Part shown: one piece after another, positions 1-6,539 of the stretch
How the letters are laid out: each line of letters starts with the position of its first letter
Numbering within the stretch: position 1 is the stretch's first letter
Made by a program: the position numbers and the translations under genes
The notes under the pieces: model-generated
What the model was told of the DNA's origin: nothing
The model's input: the letters and a program-made list of their open reading frames with translations, nothing else
Databases searched by the model: none
Source of the DNA: Desulfobulbaceae bacterium
GTDB lineage: Bacteria > Desulfobacterota > Desulfobulbia > Desulfobulbales > Desulfocapsaceae
Length of the DNA: 10,300 nt
Assembly: GCA_027067035.1 (NCBI GenBank)
Contig: JAMOMO010000253.1
Location: 1-10,300, forward strand
Reading direction: 5' to 3'

Positions 1-267
1 AATTCCGGAGAACGTCTCCCGGTTCGCCTGGTCATTTATCATGGAAACGGCACAATGATTCCCCAGTCAGCACTGTTGCAAAAAGACGGCAGGAGCTTCT
101 GTTTTGTGCCAAACGGCGGGACGTCCCGTCCGATTGCAGTGCAGATCATTGCCTCCGGTACCGAAGGTGTCGTGGTTGAAGGCCTGACAGCTGACAAAGT
201 CATCGTCGCCAAACCTGACATTCTCCTTAAACTTCTCGCTGGAGTAGCAATAACAGTGCAGGGCTGA
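1..267 (+). CDS. RND efflux periplasmic adaptor (membrane fusion protein), 3' end only
   Basis: The reading frame is open from the first base and ends with TGA at 265-267, giving 88 C-terminal residues; the start lies outside the window. The segment contains MPVR-like 'LPVRLVI', then 'IPQSALLQKDGR' followed by 'FCFVPN', and ends with a 'VEGLTADKVIVAKPD' stretch and 'AGVAITV'. This is the usual layout of the beta-barrel end and membrane-proximal domain of HlyD/AcrA-type adaptors (family knowledge). Such proteins are anchored to the inner membrane and bridge an RND pump to an outer-membrane channel in the periplasm. The gene lies 52 bases upstream of the RND transporter on the same strand, so the two are almost certainly co-transcribed and partners. 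An internal ATG at 55 is not the real start, because conserved adaptor sequence continues in frame upstream of it. Confidence 0.88.
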   Translation, partial: NSGERLPVRLVIYHGNGTMIPQSALLQKDGRSFCFVPNGGTSRPIAVQIIASGTEGVVVEGLTADKVIVAKPDILLKLLAGVAITVQG

Positions 268-319
268 CAGTCAGCAAACAGATTTCTTCTCTCCGCTAAT
301 TCGTCCTTTGGAATGCAAA

Positions 320-3300
320 ATGTTTACTTTCTTTTATAAACGACCCCACCTGCTCTTCTCCATCATTGCCCTGCTCTTTGTTGTCGGCATAATGGGACTT
401 ATCAATATGCCCAAGAACCTGTTCCCTGATTCGGATCGCCCTCAGGTCATTGTCATAACGCAGGTACCAGGATCAACCGCAGAGGTTGCCGCAAGTACGG
501 TTTCCAAACCCATTGAGAACGAAATCGCCCGCTTGAGTGAGGTACGTGAAATCAGCTCGGTCAATGTGGCCAACTTTTCCATTGTCAAAGCGGAATTTGA
601 ATACACCAAGGGGCTCAATGCTGCCGCGGTAGATGTGGCCAATGCCCTGTCCATTGCCCGGGTCAATCTTCCCTCAACAGCCAATCCGGCAATTTATACA
701 GCAGGCTCATTTACCCTGCCCGTTGAAGTGCTTGCCTTAAGTCCGAAGAGTGACTTTCTAAGCCTGGGAGATATCCGAAAAATCGCTGACTCCTTTATTA
801 AACCCGCACTGCTAGCCAATCCCGGCATCGGCAACGTGGAAGTATTCGGTGGGTACCAAAGCGCATTAACCATTGCCATTGACCCCCTTCGCCTGCAACG
901 TTACGGGCTTACCGTAGAGACCCTTGCCAAAACAATTATGGCCGCCAACCGGGACATCCCGATAGGATTTGTCAAGGGCAGCAACGGCTTTTTTACGCTG
1001 ACCTATTACGGTGAACAGACAACGGTTGAGGCATTATCAAGACTGCGAATCTCTCCAAATTTACGGCTTGGCGATGTGGCGGATATCAACTGGTCCACCC
1101 AGAAACGTTTCTCCGGCTATCTCGGCAACGGCAAGGGGGCAATTGCTCTTGCCATTCAACGATCACCCGGTGGATCAGTTTTATCGGTTAGCGATACCGC
1201 CCGTGCCGAGATCGAAACACTGAAAGCTCAATATCCCAACATCAACTTTGAAATATCCAATACCCAGCGCGACCTGATTGAAACTGCAAACACAAATATG
1301 CTGGAAGCCCTGCGTGATGCCATTATCTACACCCTTCTGGTTCTCCTTTTCTTCCTCGGAAATTTCCGGGCCATCACCGCTGCAGGTCTCTCCATTCCCC
1401 TGGTCTTTTTTTCAACCATGGCCGTTATCTATCTTCTTGGTGGAGAATTGAATATCGTGGTCTACACAGCAATCATCCTGGCACTCGGTATGCTGGTGGA
1501 TGATGCTGTAGTGGTTCTTGAAAATATTGAGCGGCACCTGGGAGAATTACACGAAGACCTTACAACCGCCATTGAACAGGGCACAAAAGAAGTCATCGCG
1601 CCCATTTTTGCAGGAACAGTTGCCACCATAGCCATCATGTTTCCCCTGATGTTTGTCGGCGATTTCCCACAGCATATATTCCGTCCTTTGATCGAAACAC
1701 TGATCATTGCCCTCCTGGTCTCCTACTTTATTTCCATCACTTTTATTCCTAAACTTTCCGTTTACCTCTATCGCAAAGGAATGAATAAAACCAGGGTGGA
1801 GTATTTTTTTGAATATGTCTATGAAAACAGCGTGGGCCGACTGGTTGGTCCCTACGAATCCGTGCTCCATTTCTCCAATGGCCGTTTTTCCGCAGCAAGA
1901 AAAGCAGGGCTGACCATAGGCGTACTGCTTATTCTGGTGCTCAGTTTAAAAAATGTCATGCCGATCATAGGGAAAGACGTCATGCCACCCATGGATACCG
2001 GAATCATCAAGGCCCATATAGCCTTTTCGGCAAATGACACGGTGGAAAGTGCTGAACAGCGGATCGCGCCGTTTCTTGCCTGGCTGCACAGTCAGGATGA
2101 AGTGCAGATGAGTTCGGTTGCATTTGGAGGTGAGGCGGGAGTGCTCTCCCTTGGTAGCGGGAACCTTCCTGCAGAGGCTACTCTGACAGTTAACTGCGTG
2201 AACCGTTTTGAACGTAAAAAAACACTCTGGCAGATAGAAGATGAAATCCGTGATCAGCTCAACAGCCTGACCGGTGTAAAGACCGTTGATGTGTATGATT
2301 TTGGTGCCACAGCCGTATCTTCGATAAAGGCACCCCTTGACGTACGGCTCATGGCACCTGACTACCAGGATTTACCGAAAAAGGGACATGAAATTGCCGA
2401 AGCACTGACCGGAATAAAGGGATTAACCAGCGTATCCCTTTCCTGGGATCGAGATTTCAATGAAGCAGAAATTGTCATCGATACCAACAAGGCACTCAGC
2501 TACGGATTAACACCCTATGCCATTGCCAGCCAGATTCCCATTAAAGGACAGGTGGTTTCCCTTCTCGGAAATTTTGCCACCATGAACACCCAGCCCGTGA
2601 GGCTTTATCTTAAGGGAGAATTCAACACAAATCTCCAGAGCCTGCGCTTGCTCCCCATCCAGACCAGTACTGGAACCATTCCCCTGGAAGCCATTGCCGA
2701 TATCCATCAGCGTCTGACCGCCGCCAAGCTCGAACGGGACAAAATGCTCTACAGTCTTGATATCAGCGGCTACCGCAGCCTACGCCCGGTAACCCATATT
2801 ACAGCGGACGCAAACAGCTTGCTTGAACATATTGACAGCAAAGGGATTATGATCAGTCAGCAGGGAGATATTGCGCAACTCAATGACTCCTTCAGTCGAA
2901 TGATGAAGGCCATCGGTACCGGGATCATTATTCTGGTCATGGCTCTTATCGCCATCTACCGTTCTGTTCGAATGTCACTGGTCATGATTATTGTTCTGCC
3001 ACTCTCAATGATAGGAGCCTCCTGGGGTATGCTGCTGTTTGGGAAACCAAGCTGCATGCCGTCCATGGTCGGCATCTTACTTCTCTTTGGAATCATAATC
3101 AAAAACTCCATTTTACTGATCGATTTCTATCAGCATTACCGAAAGAAAGAATCAGCTTTTGAGTCTGCCATGGAATCTGTCCGCGTTCGTTTCCGTCCAG
3201 TTATGATGACCGCCTTTGGTACCATTGCCGGAATGATTCCCATTGCCCTGGAACAGGCGGTTGGCCTGGAACGGCTCTCCCCTCTGGCCGATGTGGCCGT

Positions 3301-3460
3301 TGGCGGATTGATTGTCGGCACTCTCTTGACCCTTATCTATGTACCCATGTTTGCCTACGGGCTTGACGGAGACCCCGACCCGCAGGCAACAACGATCCCC
3401 CCGGAACCGGAAGCAACAATGGATCGTGAAGGTCAGGCAGCATTACAGAAATCCGTCTGA
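320..3460 (+). CDS. HAE1-type RND multidrug efflux transporter (AcrB-like)
   Basis: This encodes a 1046-residue inner-membrane proton-driven pump, the normal length for AcrB-like proteins. I chose the ATG at 320 because the protein then begins MFTFFYKRP directly before TM1, with a short GGA ribosome-site-like motif 7 bases upstream; a TTG at 308 would add only four residues. A hydrophobic TM1 (about 10-30) is followed by the periplasmic porter domain with 'PGSTAEV' and 'PIENEI'. A cluster of membrane helices (about 335-490) carries 'GMLVDDAVVVLENIER', with the paired aspartates D394/D395 of the proton relay. The second periplasmic loop spans about 555-860. The C-terminal helices contain K928 ('IIIKNSILLIDF'), R957 and T964 ('RFRPVMMT'), the counterparts of AcrB K940, R971 and T978. 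All relay residues are present, so the pump looks functional. The DD pair and this lysine fit the HAE1 group rather than the CusA metal exporters. The substrate is unknown. It follows the adaptor gene in an apparent operon. Confidence 0.95.
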   Translation: MFTFFYKRPHLLFSIIALLFVVGIMGLINMPKNLFPDSDRPQVIVITQVPGSTAEVAASTVSKPIENEIARLSEVREISSVNVANFSIVKAEFEYTKGLNAAAVDVANALSIARVNLPSTANPAIYTAGSFTLPVEVLALSPKSDFLSLGDIRKIADSFIKPALLANPGIGNVEVFGGYQSALTIAIDPLRLQRYGLTVETLAKTIMAANRDIPIGFVKGSNGFFTLTYYGEQTTVEALSRLRISPNLRLGDVADINWSTQKRFSGYLGNGKGAIALAIQRSPGGSVLSVSDTARAEIETLKAQYPNINFEISNTQRDLIETANTNMLEALRDAIIYTLLVLLFFLGNFRAITAAGLSIPLVFFSTMAVIYLLGGELNIVVYTAIILALGMLVDDAVVVLENIERHLGELHEDLTTAIEQGTKEVIAPIFAGTVATIAIMFPLMFVGDFPQHIFRPLIETLIIALLVSYFISITFIPKLSVYLYRKGMNKTRVEYFFEYVYENSVGRLVGPYESVLHFSNGRFSAARKAGLTIGVLLILVLSLKNVMPIIGKDVMPPMDTGIIKAHIAFSANDTVESAEQRIAPFLAWLHSQDEVQMSSVAFGGEAGVLSLGSGNLPAEATLTVNCVNRFERKKTLWQIEDEIRDQLNSLTGVKTVDVYDFGATAVSSIKAPLDVRLMAPDYQDLPKKGHEIAEALTGIKGLTSVSLSWDRDFNEAEIVIDTNKALSYGLTPYAIASQIPIKGQVVSLLGNFATMNTQPVRLYLKGEFNTNLQSLRLLPIQTSTGTIPLEAIADIHQRLTAAKLERDKMLYSLDISGYRSLRPVTHITADANSLLEHIDSKGIMISQQGDIAQLNDSFSRMMKAIGTGIIILVMALIAIYRSVRMSLVMIIVLPLSMIGASWGMLLFGKPSCMPSMVGILLLFGIIIKNSILLIDFYQHYRKKESAFESAMESVRVRFRPVMMTAFGTIAGMIPIALEQAVGLERLSPLADVAVGGLIVGTLLTLIYVPMFAYGLDGDPDPQATTIPPEPEATMDREGQAALQKSV

Positions 3461-3735
3461 TACCATTCGGAATACGTAACGGAAATTGAAAGATACCGGC
3501 TTTTAGCGGACCAGGTCAAACGCTGTTGCTTACACTTTTTCCTTTTGCAGGCAGTGGAGCCATCCATGGAGGTTGCAAAAGAAATTCTGATCCGGGCCCA
3601 GACCTTCATCAACCAACGGATGAACTACTTATCAGCAGATATTTAATCAGCAGTCTCGACAAGGTGTATCAGACAATTGTTCATATCTGGACACACGGGG
3701 CTGAACCACGTGGCGGCTTGTCCGCAAAAAGGGGA
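3461..3735. other. Intergenic region with leftover open frame after the RND stop
   Basis: This is the gene-poor part of the 342-base gap between two convergent genes. In the same frame as the RND gene, a stop-free stretch of 62 codons runs from 3461 to the TAA at about 3644. Its protein-like end reads 'MEVAKEILIRAQTF' starting from an ATG at 3566. No convincing ribosome site precedes that ATG, and no family was recognised. A short palindrome CCACGTGG and a small GCGG/CCGC hairpin occur near 3710-3726. No clear intrinsic terminator for the RND gene was found here. Confidence 0.4.
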
Positions 3736-3781
3736 AAAGGGTGTTTTCATGGGTGGAATATCGCCCAGCAAAGCACCCTTT
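3726..3781 (-). terminator. Strong intrinsic terminator downstream of the small lipoprotein gene
   Basis: The arms AAAGGGTG (3736-3743) and CACCCTTT (3774-3781) pair perfectly. The stem continues with four more pairs (3744-3747 with 3770-3773, including one G-T). After a 2x2 internal mismatch come seven further pairs (3750-3756 with 3761-3767, two of them G-T), closing on an AATA loop. Read on the minus strand, the hairpin begins 22 bases after the lipoprotein stop codon and is followed by TTT, then TCCCCTTTTT. This position and the T-rich tail fit a rho-independent terminator for the minus-strand genes. The T-tract is interrupted by four C residues, so efficiency is uncertain. Confidence 0.7.
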
Positions 3782-3802
3782 GACAATGCTTTTTACAAGA
3801 AG

Positions 3803-4027
3803 TCATTTGCGAAAGATTATAAATTCACCACCCTCCTCACTGAGAATGCCCTTTCCTTCAGGAACTTCGGTGTCTGGATGATAACCATATCCACTGTAAT
3901 TGTCCGGAATTACGGTGTCATCCTGCTTATCCGGAACAGCATCTGACAGAGAGTCCTTACGGGCACACCCTGAAAAGAAAACACCGCTCATCAAGATGAG
4001 CACGAGAAGCAAAAGAAACTGTTTCAT
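3803..4027 (-). CDS. Small lipoprotein of unknown function (74 aa)
   Basis: The protein begins MKQFLLLLVLILMSGVFFSGC: a short basic end, a hydrophobic core and a lipobox FSGC, with lipid attachment at Cys21. The residue after the cysteine is Ala, which by the enterobacterial Lol rule favours sorting to the outer membrane (family knowledge; it may differ here). The mature part is only about 54 residues, polar and acidic, with a Tyr/Gly-rich patch 'YSGYGYHPDTEVPEGKG' and no further cysteine. I do not recognise a family. The start is well supported: a strong GGAGGGAG ribosome site (RC of 4032-4039) stands 4 bases before the ATG. It lies downstream of the porin gene on the same strand, behind the porin terminator, and is itself followed by a hairpin terminator. 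Being framed by its own ribosome site and terminator argues that it is a real gene. A role in the envelope, perhaps with the porin, is inference. Confidence 0.78.
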   Translation of the reverse strand: MKQFLLLLVLILMSGVFFSGCARKDSLSDAVPDKQDDTVIPDNYSGYGYHPDTEVPEGKGILSEEGGEFIIFRK

Positions 4028-4041
4028 AAAACTCCCTCCAC

Positions 4042-4080
4042 AAAAAAAATGGGCAAAGAAGCACCATCGCCTCTTTGCCC
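4042..4080 (-). terminator. Intrinsic terminator of the porin gene
   Basis: On the minus strand a perfect 9-bp stem, GGGCAAAGA (RC of 4072-4080) with TCTTTGCCC (RC of 4051-4059), encloses a 12-base loop and is followed by A and eight T residues (RC of 4042-4049). This is a textbook rho-independent terminator, 93 bases after the porin stop codon. Its T-tract ends two bases before the ribosome site of the next gene, the small lipoprotein. It therefore separates the two genes transcriptionally and may act as a partial terminator that lowers lipoprotein expression relative to the porin. Confidence 0.88.
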
Positions 4081-4145
4081 AGATCAGACATACTTCCTGA
4101 CTCCTTCGGCGTTCAATGAAGATGAAGCTCAGCTCATTTAACCGG

Positions 4146-4173
4146 ATTCAGGAAATAATACAAAGCCCTGAAT
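4146..4173 (-). repeat. Inverted repeat at the porin stop codon
   Basis: A 7-bp inverted repeat, ATTCAGG (4146-4152) and CCTGAAT (4167-4173), with a 14-base AT-rich spacer, starts at the last base of the porin stop codon. It could form a small hairpin in the 3' untranslated region of the porin mRNA. There is no T-tract, so it is not a terminator by itself. It may protect the transcript end or may be chance. Confidence 0.35.
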
Positions 4174-5414
4174 TAGAACTTCACCCGCACTCCACTTACA
4201 ACCGAATAGATGTCGTCCATATCTGTCAGGTCACGATCCAGCTGCATCTGGCGATAGCCGAGATAGAACTGGCTGGAAAGCGGATCAATATACTGGACAA
4301 GCTGTGTTCCGAACAGGGTGCCATCATCATTATTATTGACAAAGTCCTGATAGCTTCCGTAATCAACGGAGAACGCGGTCTTACCGACACTGAACAGATG
4401 GAGCTGGTAACCGATTTTGCCGTACCAATAGGATGGATCATCCCGGTTGGCATCATTTTCAGTTCGTACACCACCGGCTAAAGTGAAGTTGAGGCCATTG
4501 TCAAGCAGGGCGGAAATGGAACCCGACCAGCGGTCGTCACTGCTGGAGGCGCTACCTTCAGTGGCATAACCAATTCCACCAACCAGATGAAGCATATCAA
4601 ATTTCTGGTTGTAGCGCAGAGCAATTTCATTCTTGTTCTCTTCACCAAGGCTGCCTGCAAATGAAAAACCGTAAAATTTCGGCGTGTCGTAACGAACAAG
4701 ATCATACCGGCCGCCATCAAGATCCTTGAAGACACTGCCCACGGTGCTGTCACTGTAATCCGCCGTCGTTCTGTCATAAAAAGACAGGCCACCACCAATA
4801 ACAGTTCCATCCGCATAACCAGCCAGAGAGGTGCCGGAAAGATCAATCTCTGCAATACCGTCTGTTGCTGCCGAATCCTGACCGATTGTCAAACGGCCCA
4901 GTGAATTTTCCGCAAGAAAAACACTGAATTTACGGACATGCAGATCTTCATTGAGAGATTCATCATCCATGGAAACCTTGTTGGATGGATTAGTCTGATA
5001 CTCCATCTCCATGAGTGATCCAGCATTCCAGGCACCACCGGGTTTCACAACAGCCTTGATTCCAAAGCGGGTGGAAGAGGCATCATTGTCCACAAAAAAG
5101 GTTTTGTTTTTATTACCATCATCGGCATACATGACACCTTTGTTTACCTGACCATACAGAGAGACCTGCACCTTGGCATCATTGGCCGGATGAGAGACCA
5201 CTGCAACATGTTCCGCTGTTTTAGCTGCTTCCGGTACTTTTCCCAGCCTGGCCTGCAGGTCCGCAATGGCCTGTGCCTGCTGAGCCAGCTGCTCCTGCAT
5301 GGCCTTGAGAATATCCTCATCCACGGTCACAGTCCCGGCCACACCAGTGGAAGCCAGGCCGAAACTCAGGCCAATCCCCAGAGCCACAGCGCTACACAAC
5401 ACTTTTTTCTTCAT
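4173..5414 (-). CDS. Gram-negative outer-membrane porin with N-terminal coiled coil
   Basis: The 413-residue protein starts with a Sec signal peptide (MKKK, hydrophobic core, likely cleavage near Ala26 in 'STGVAG'). A predicted coiled-coil segment follows at about 34-60, rich in Gln, Ala and Leu ('LAQQAQAIADLQARL'). From about residue 81 the sequence changes to alternating hydrophobic/polar strands beginning 'VQVSLYGQVNKGV', the usual first strand of trimeric general porins, and it ends in Phe ('VRVKF'), the Bam-recognition signature. Acidic, Gly- and Asn-rich loops separate the strands. A coiled coil before the barrel is common in delta- and epsilonproteobacterial porins, where it is thought to trimerise or reach the peptidoglycan. 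The start is supported by an AAAGGAG site about 6 bases upstream. The gene sits 341 bases downstream of the molybdoenzyme/rhodanese operon on the same strand and has its own terminator, so it is probably its own transcription unit. A role in uptake of sulfur oxyanions is possible but unproven. Confidence 0.9.
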   Translation of the reverse strand: MKKKVLCSAVALGIGLSFGLASTGVAGTVTVDEDILKAMQEQLAQQAQAIADLQARLGKVPEAAKTAEHVAVVSHPANDAKVQVSLYGQVNKGVMYADDGNKNKTFFVDNDASSTRFGIKAVVKPGGAWNAGSLMEMEYQTNPSNKVSMDDESLNEDLHVRKFSVFLAENSLGRLTIGQDSAATDGIAEIDLSGTSLAGYADGTVIGGGLSFYDRTTADYSDSTVGSVFKDLDGGRYDLVRYDTPKFYGFSFAGSLGEENKNEIALRYNQKFDMLHLVGGIGYATEGSASSSDDRWSGSISALLDNGLNFTLAGGVRTENDANRDDPSYWYGKIGYQLHLFSVGKTAFSVDYGSYQDFVNNNDDGTLFGTQLVQYIDPLSSQFYLGYRQMQLDRDLTDMDDIYSVVSGVRVKF

Positions 5415-5602
5415 TTTCTACTCCTTTATTAAAATTTATCAAACAGGTCCCCATACCAATAGAAGACCCCTTATCTTCTCGTAACCGTTCCACCACAACC
5501 TGCCGGGAAACTTATATAAACAAACTGCATACATAATTGTTTTCCCTGTTCATCCATACGGATACTCTCAACTTTAAGAAAGGCCACCACATGCGGGTAA
5601 AG

Positions 5603-5637
5603 AAAAAAAGAGGCAGGAGAACAGAACAAAATCTGCC
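5603..5637 (-). terminator. Possible weak intrinsic terminator of the molybdoenzyme operon
   Basis: On the minus strand a 5-bp stem, GGCAG (RC of 5633-5637) with CTGCC (RC of 5612-5616), is followed by TC and seven T residues (RC of 5603-5609). It lies about 120 bases after the rhodanese stop. The stem is short and the loop long (16 bases), so termination strength is doubtful. The T-tract and the preceding inverted repeat are the reasons to list it. Confidence 0.35.
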
Positions 5638-5655
5638 AGAACCTGACGTGGTTCT
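5638..5655. repeat. 18-base inverted repeat upstream of the T-tract
   Basis: AGAACC (5638-5643) and GGTTCT (5650-5655) are perfect complements around a six-base centre TGACGT. It could be a second hairpin stacked against the weak terminator stem on the minus strand, or a dimeric regulator site. The sequence alone does not decide. Confidence 0.35.
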
Positions 5656-5755
5656 TCCGTTTCAATACAATCAGGTGCTTATGTTCCCGGATCATTCCCC
5701 CCAAACAGCGTTCACGGATTCAGGATATATTCAACACTTTCCGGACACGTACCGC

Positions 5756-6526
5756 TTAGCAGCTGAAATCTTCCTCAGGCTGATTCTCCGGACTGTCATT
5801 ATTTTGCAGATCTTTGCCTTTCTGCCCTTTGTTATCCCTGGCTTCACTCTTTTTCAGCTTAACACCTCTGTTTCCTCCCTGCAGTTTTTTCTTCCAGCTG
5901 ACGTAGTTACTGTAGCCGCCACGCAGTGTATAAGCGTTGCTGTAGCCAATCTCCCGAAGTACAACAATGACATGATTGGCTCTGTGCTGGGTATTACAGA
6001 TGACCAGCAGCGTCACCTTGTCTTCAGGACCGGGAAGCAAGGAAAGATTGCTCAGTACCTTGCGGAAGGGAACATTGATCGAGCCCGAAATATGCCCCTT
6101 GTCAAATTCATCCGGTTCTCTGACATCAAGGAGAACATATTTGCCGGGCCATAAGGGTTCATCCTGCAGAAAGGTTTTCATATTGATCCGATAACGGTTT
6201 TTCGGCACTGACTCAAGATAATCGTCTCCGGTCCTGGCCAGCAGGGCACGATCATAGAGCTCCCAAAGCTGATCGTTATCAGCATCTCTCTCCAAAGCCC
6301 GCCGTAATACTGAAGTTGCTTTATCAAACCGGGATCTGGAGAAATCCTGCTTCGCCTCCTGCATCGCCTGTTGGCTGTCCAGAGCAGTGCCCGCATTTTG
6401 CACTTTTCCACTGGTGGACACTGCCGCAGCAGGCTGAGGAGACCGGGAGACATTGTCGACCTCCCGGTCATCATTACAGGCTGCAAACAACACCAGGGCC
6501 ACCAGTATGCAGATCAGCTTTTTCAT
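5756..6526 (-). CDS. Lipoprotein with one TPR and a rhodanese (sulfurtransferase) domain
   Basis: The 256-residue protein starts MKKLICILVALVLFAAC, a lipoprotein signal with lipidation at Cys17, so it should be membrane-anchored on the periplasmic side. Residues about 57-97 match a single tetratricopeptide repeat ('FDKATSVLRRALERDADN'). A single rhodanese domain covers about 112-213: 'LLDVREPDEFDKGHISGSINVP', the active-site loop C177-NTQH-R182 (Cys-x4-Arg, persulfide-forming cysteine intact), and the closing 'LRGGYSNYVSW'. Rhodaneses move sulfane sulfur between donors and thiol acceptors. The tail (about 214-256) is highly charged and low in complexity, first basic then acidic, and ends in a cysteine at the very last residue. 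In the mature protein, apart from the lipidated residue, C177 and C256 are the only cysteines. The gene begins 13 bases after the molybdoenzyme stop, with an AAGGGAAG ribosome site, and is clearly in the same operon. That context suggests it delivers or removes sulfane sulfur for the respiratory enzyme. Confidence 0.9.
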   Translation of the reverse strand: MKKLICILVALVLFAACNDDREVDNVSRSPQPAAAVSTSGKVQNAGTALDSQQAMQEAKQDFSRSRFDKATSVLRRALERDADNDQLWELYDRALLARTGDDYLESVPKNRYRINMKTFLQDEPLWPGKYVLLDVREPDEFDKGHISGSINVPFRKVLSNLSLLPGPEDKVTLLVICNTQHRANHVIVVLREIGYSNAYTLRGGYSNYVSWKKKLQGGNRGVKLKKSEARDNKGQKGKDLQNNDSPENQPEEDFSC

Positions 6527-6539
6527 AAGCGTCTTCCCT

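Larger units (their letters stand above)
5415..5755. other. Intergenic region between rhodanese and porin genes
   Basis: This 341-base stretch must hold the end of the molybdoenzyme operon transcript and the promoter of the porin. I see a possible weak terminator (5603-5637) and an inverted repeat (5638-5655) in the half nearer the rhodanese gene. The half nearer the porin is AT-rich, with TATATAA around 5514-5520 and the porin ribosome site at about 5421-5428. No sigma-70 pair with good spacing and no sigma-54 GG/GC pair was convincing, so the porin promoter is not located. A 77-codon minus-strand open frame (5471-5704) has no recognisable features and is not called. Confidence 0.5.

Noticed and set aside
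3526..3783. 85-codon plus-strand open frame in the convergent gap
   Set aside because: It has a TTG start with no ribosome site, runs through the hairpin terminator and its composition is not protein-like.
3957..4091. 44-codon minus-strand frame (MSDLGKEAMVLL...) with AAGGAG upstream, a possible leader peptide of the lipoprotein gene
   Set aside because: It passes through the porin terminator and into the lipoprotein gene in another frame, and has no diagnostic residue run. An attenuation role cannot be excluded but is not supported.
4116..4481. 121-codon plus-strand open frame
   Set aside because: It is antisense to the porin C-terminal barrel strands and is a shadow of that gene.
5440..5580. 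Sigma-70 or sigma-54 promoter for the porin
   Set aside because: TTGAGA, TTGGTA and TATATAA elements occur, but none pairs with a partner box at acceptable spacing, and no GG-N10-GC sigma-54 pair matched.
5471..5704. 77-codon minus-strand frame between rhodanese and porin
   Set aside because: No domain, no clear ribosome site, and it reads through the inverted repeats and T-tract; the product looks like translated untranslated region.
5537..6154. 205-codon plus-strand open frame
   Set aside because: Its larger part lies opposite the rhodanese coding region with its intact active site; the translation has no recognisable family.
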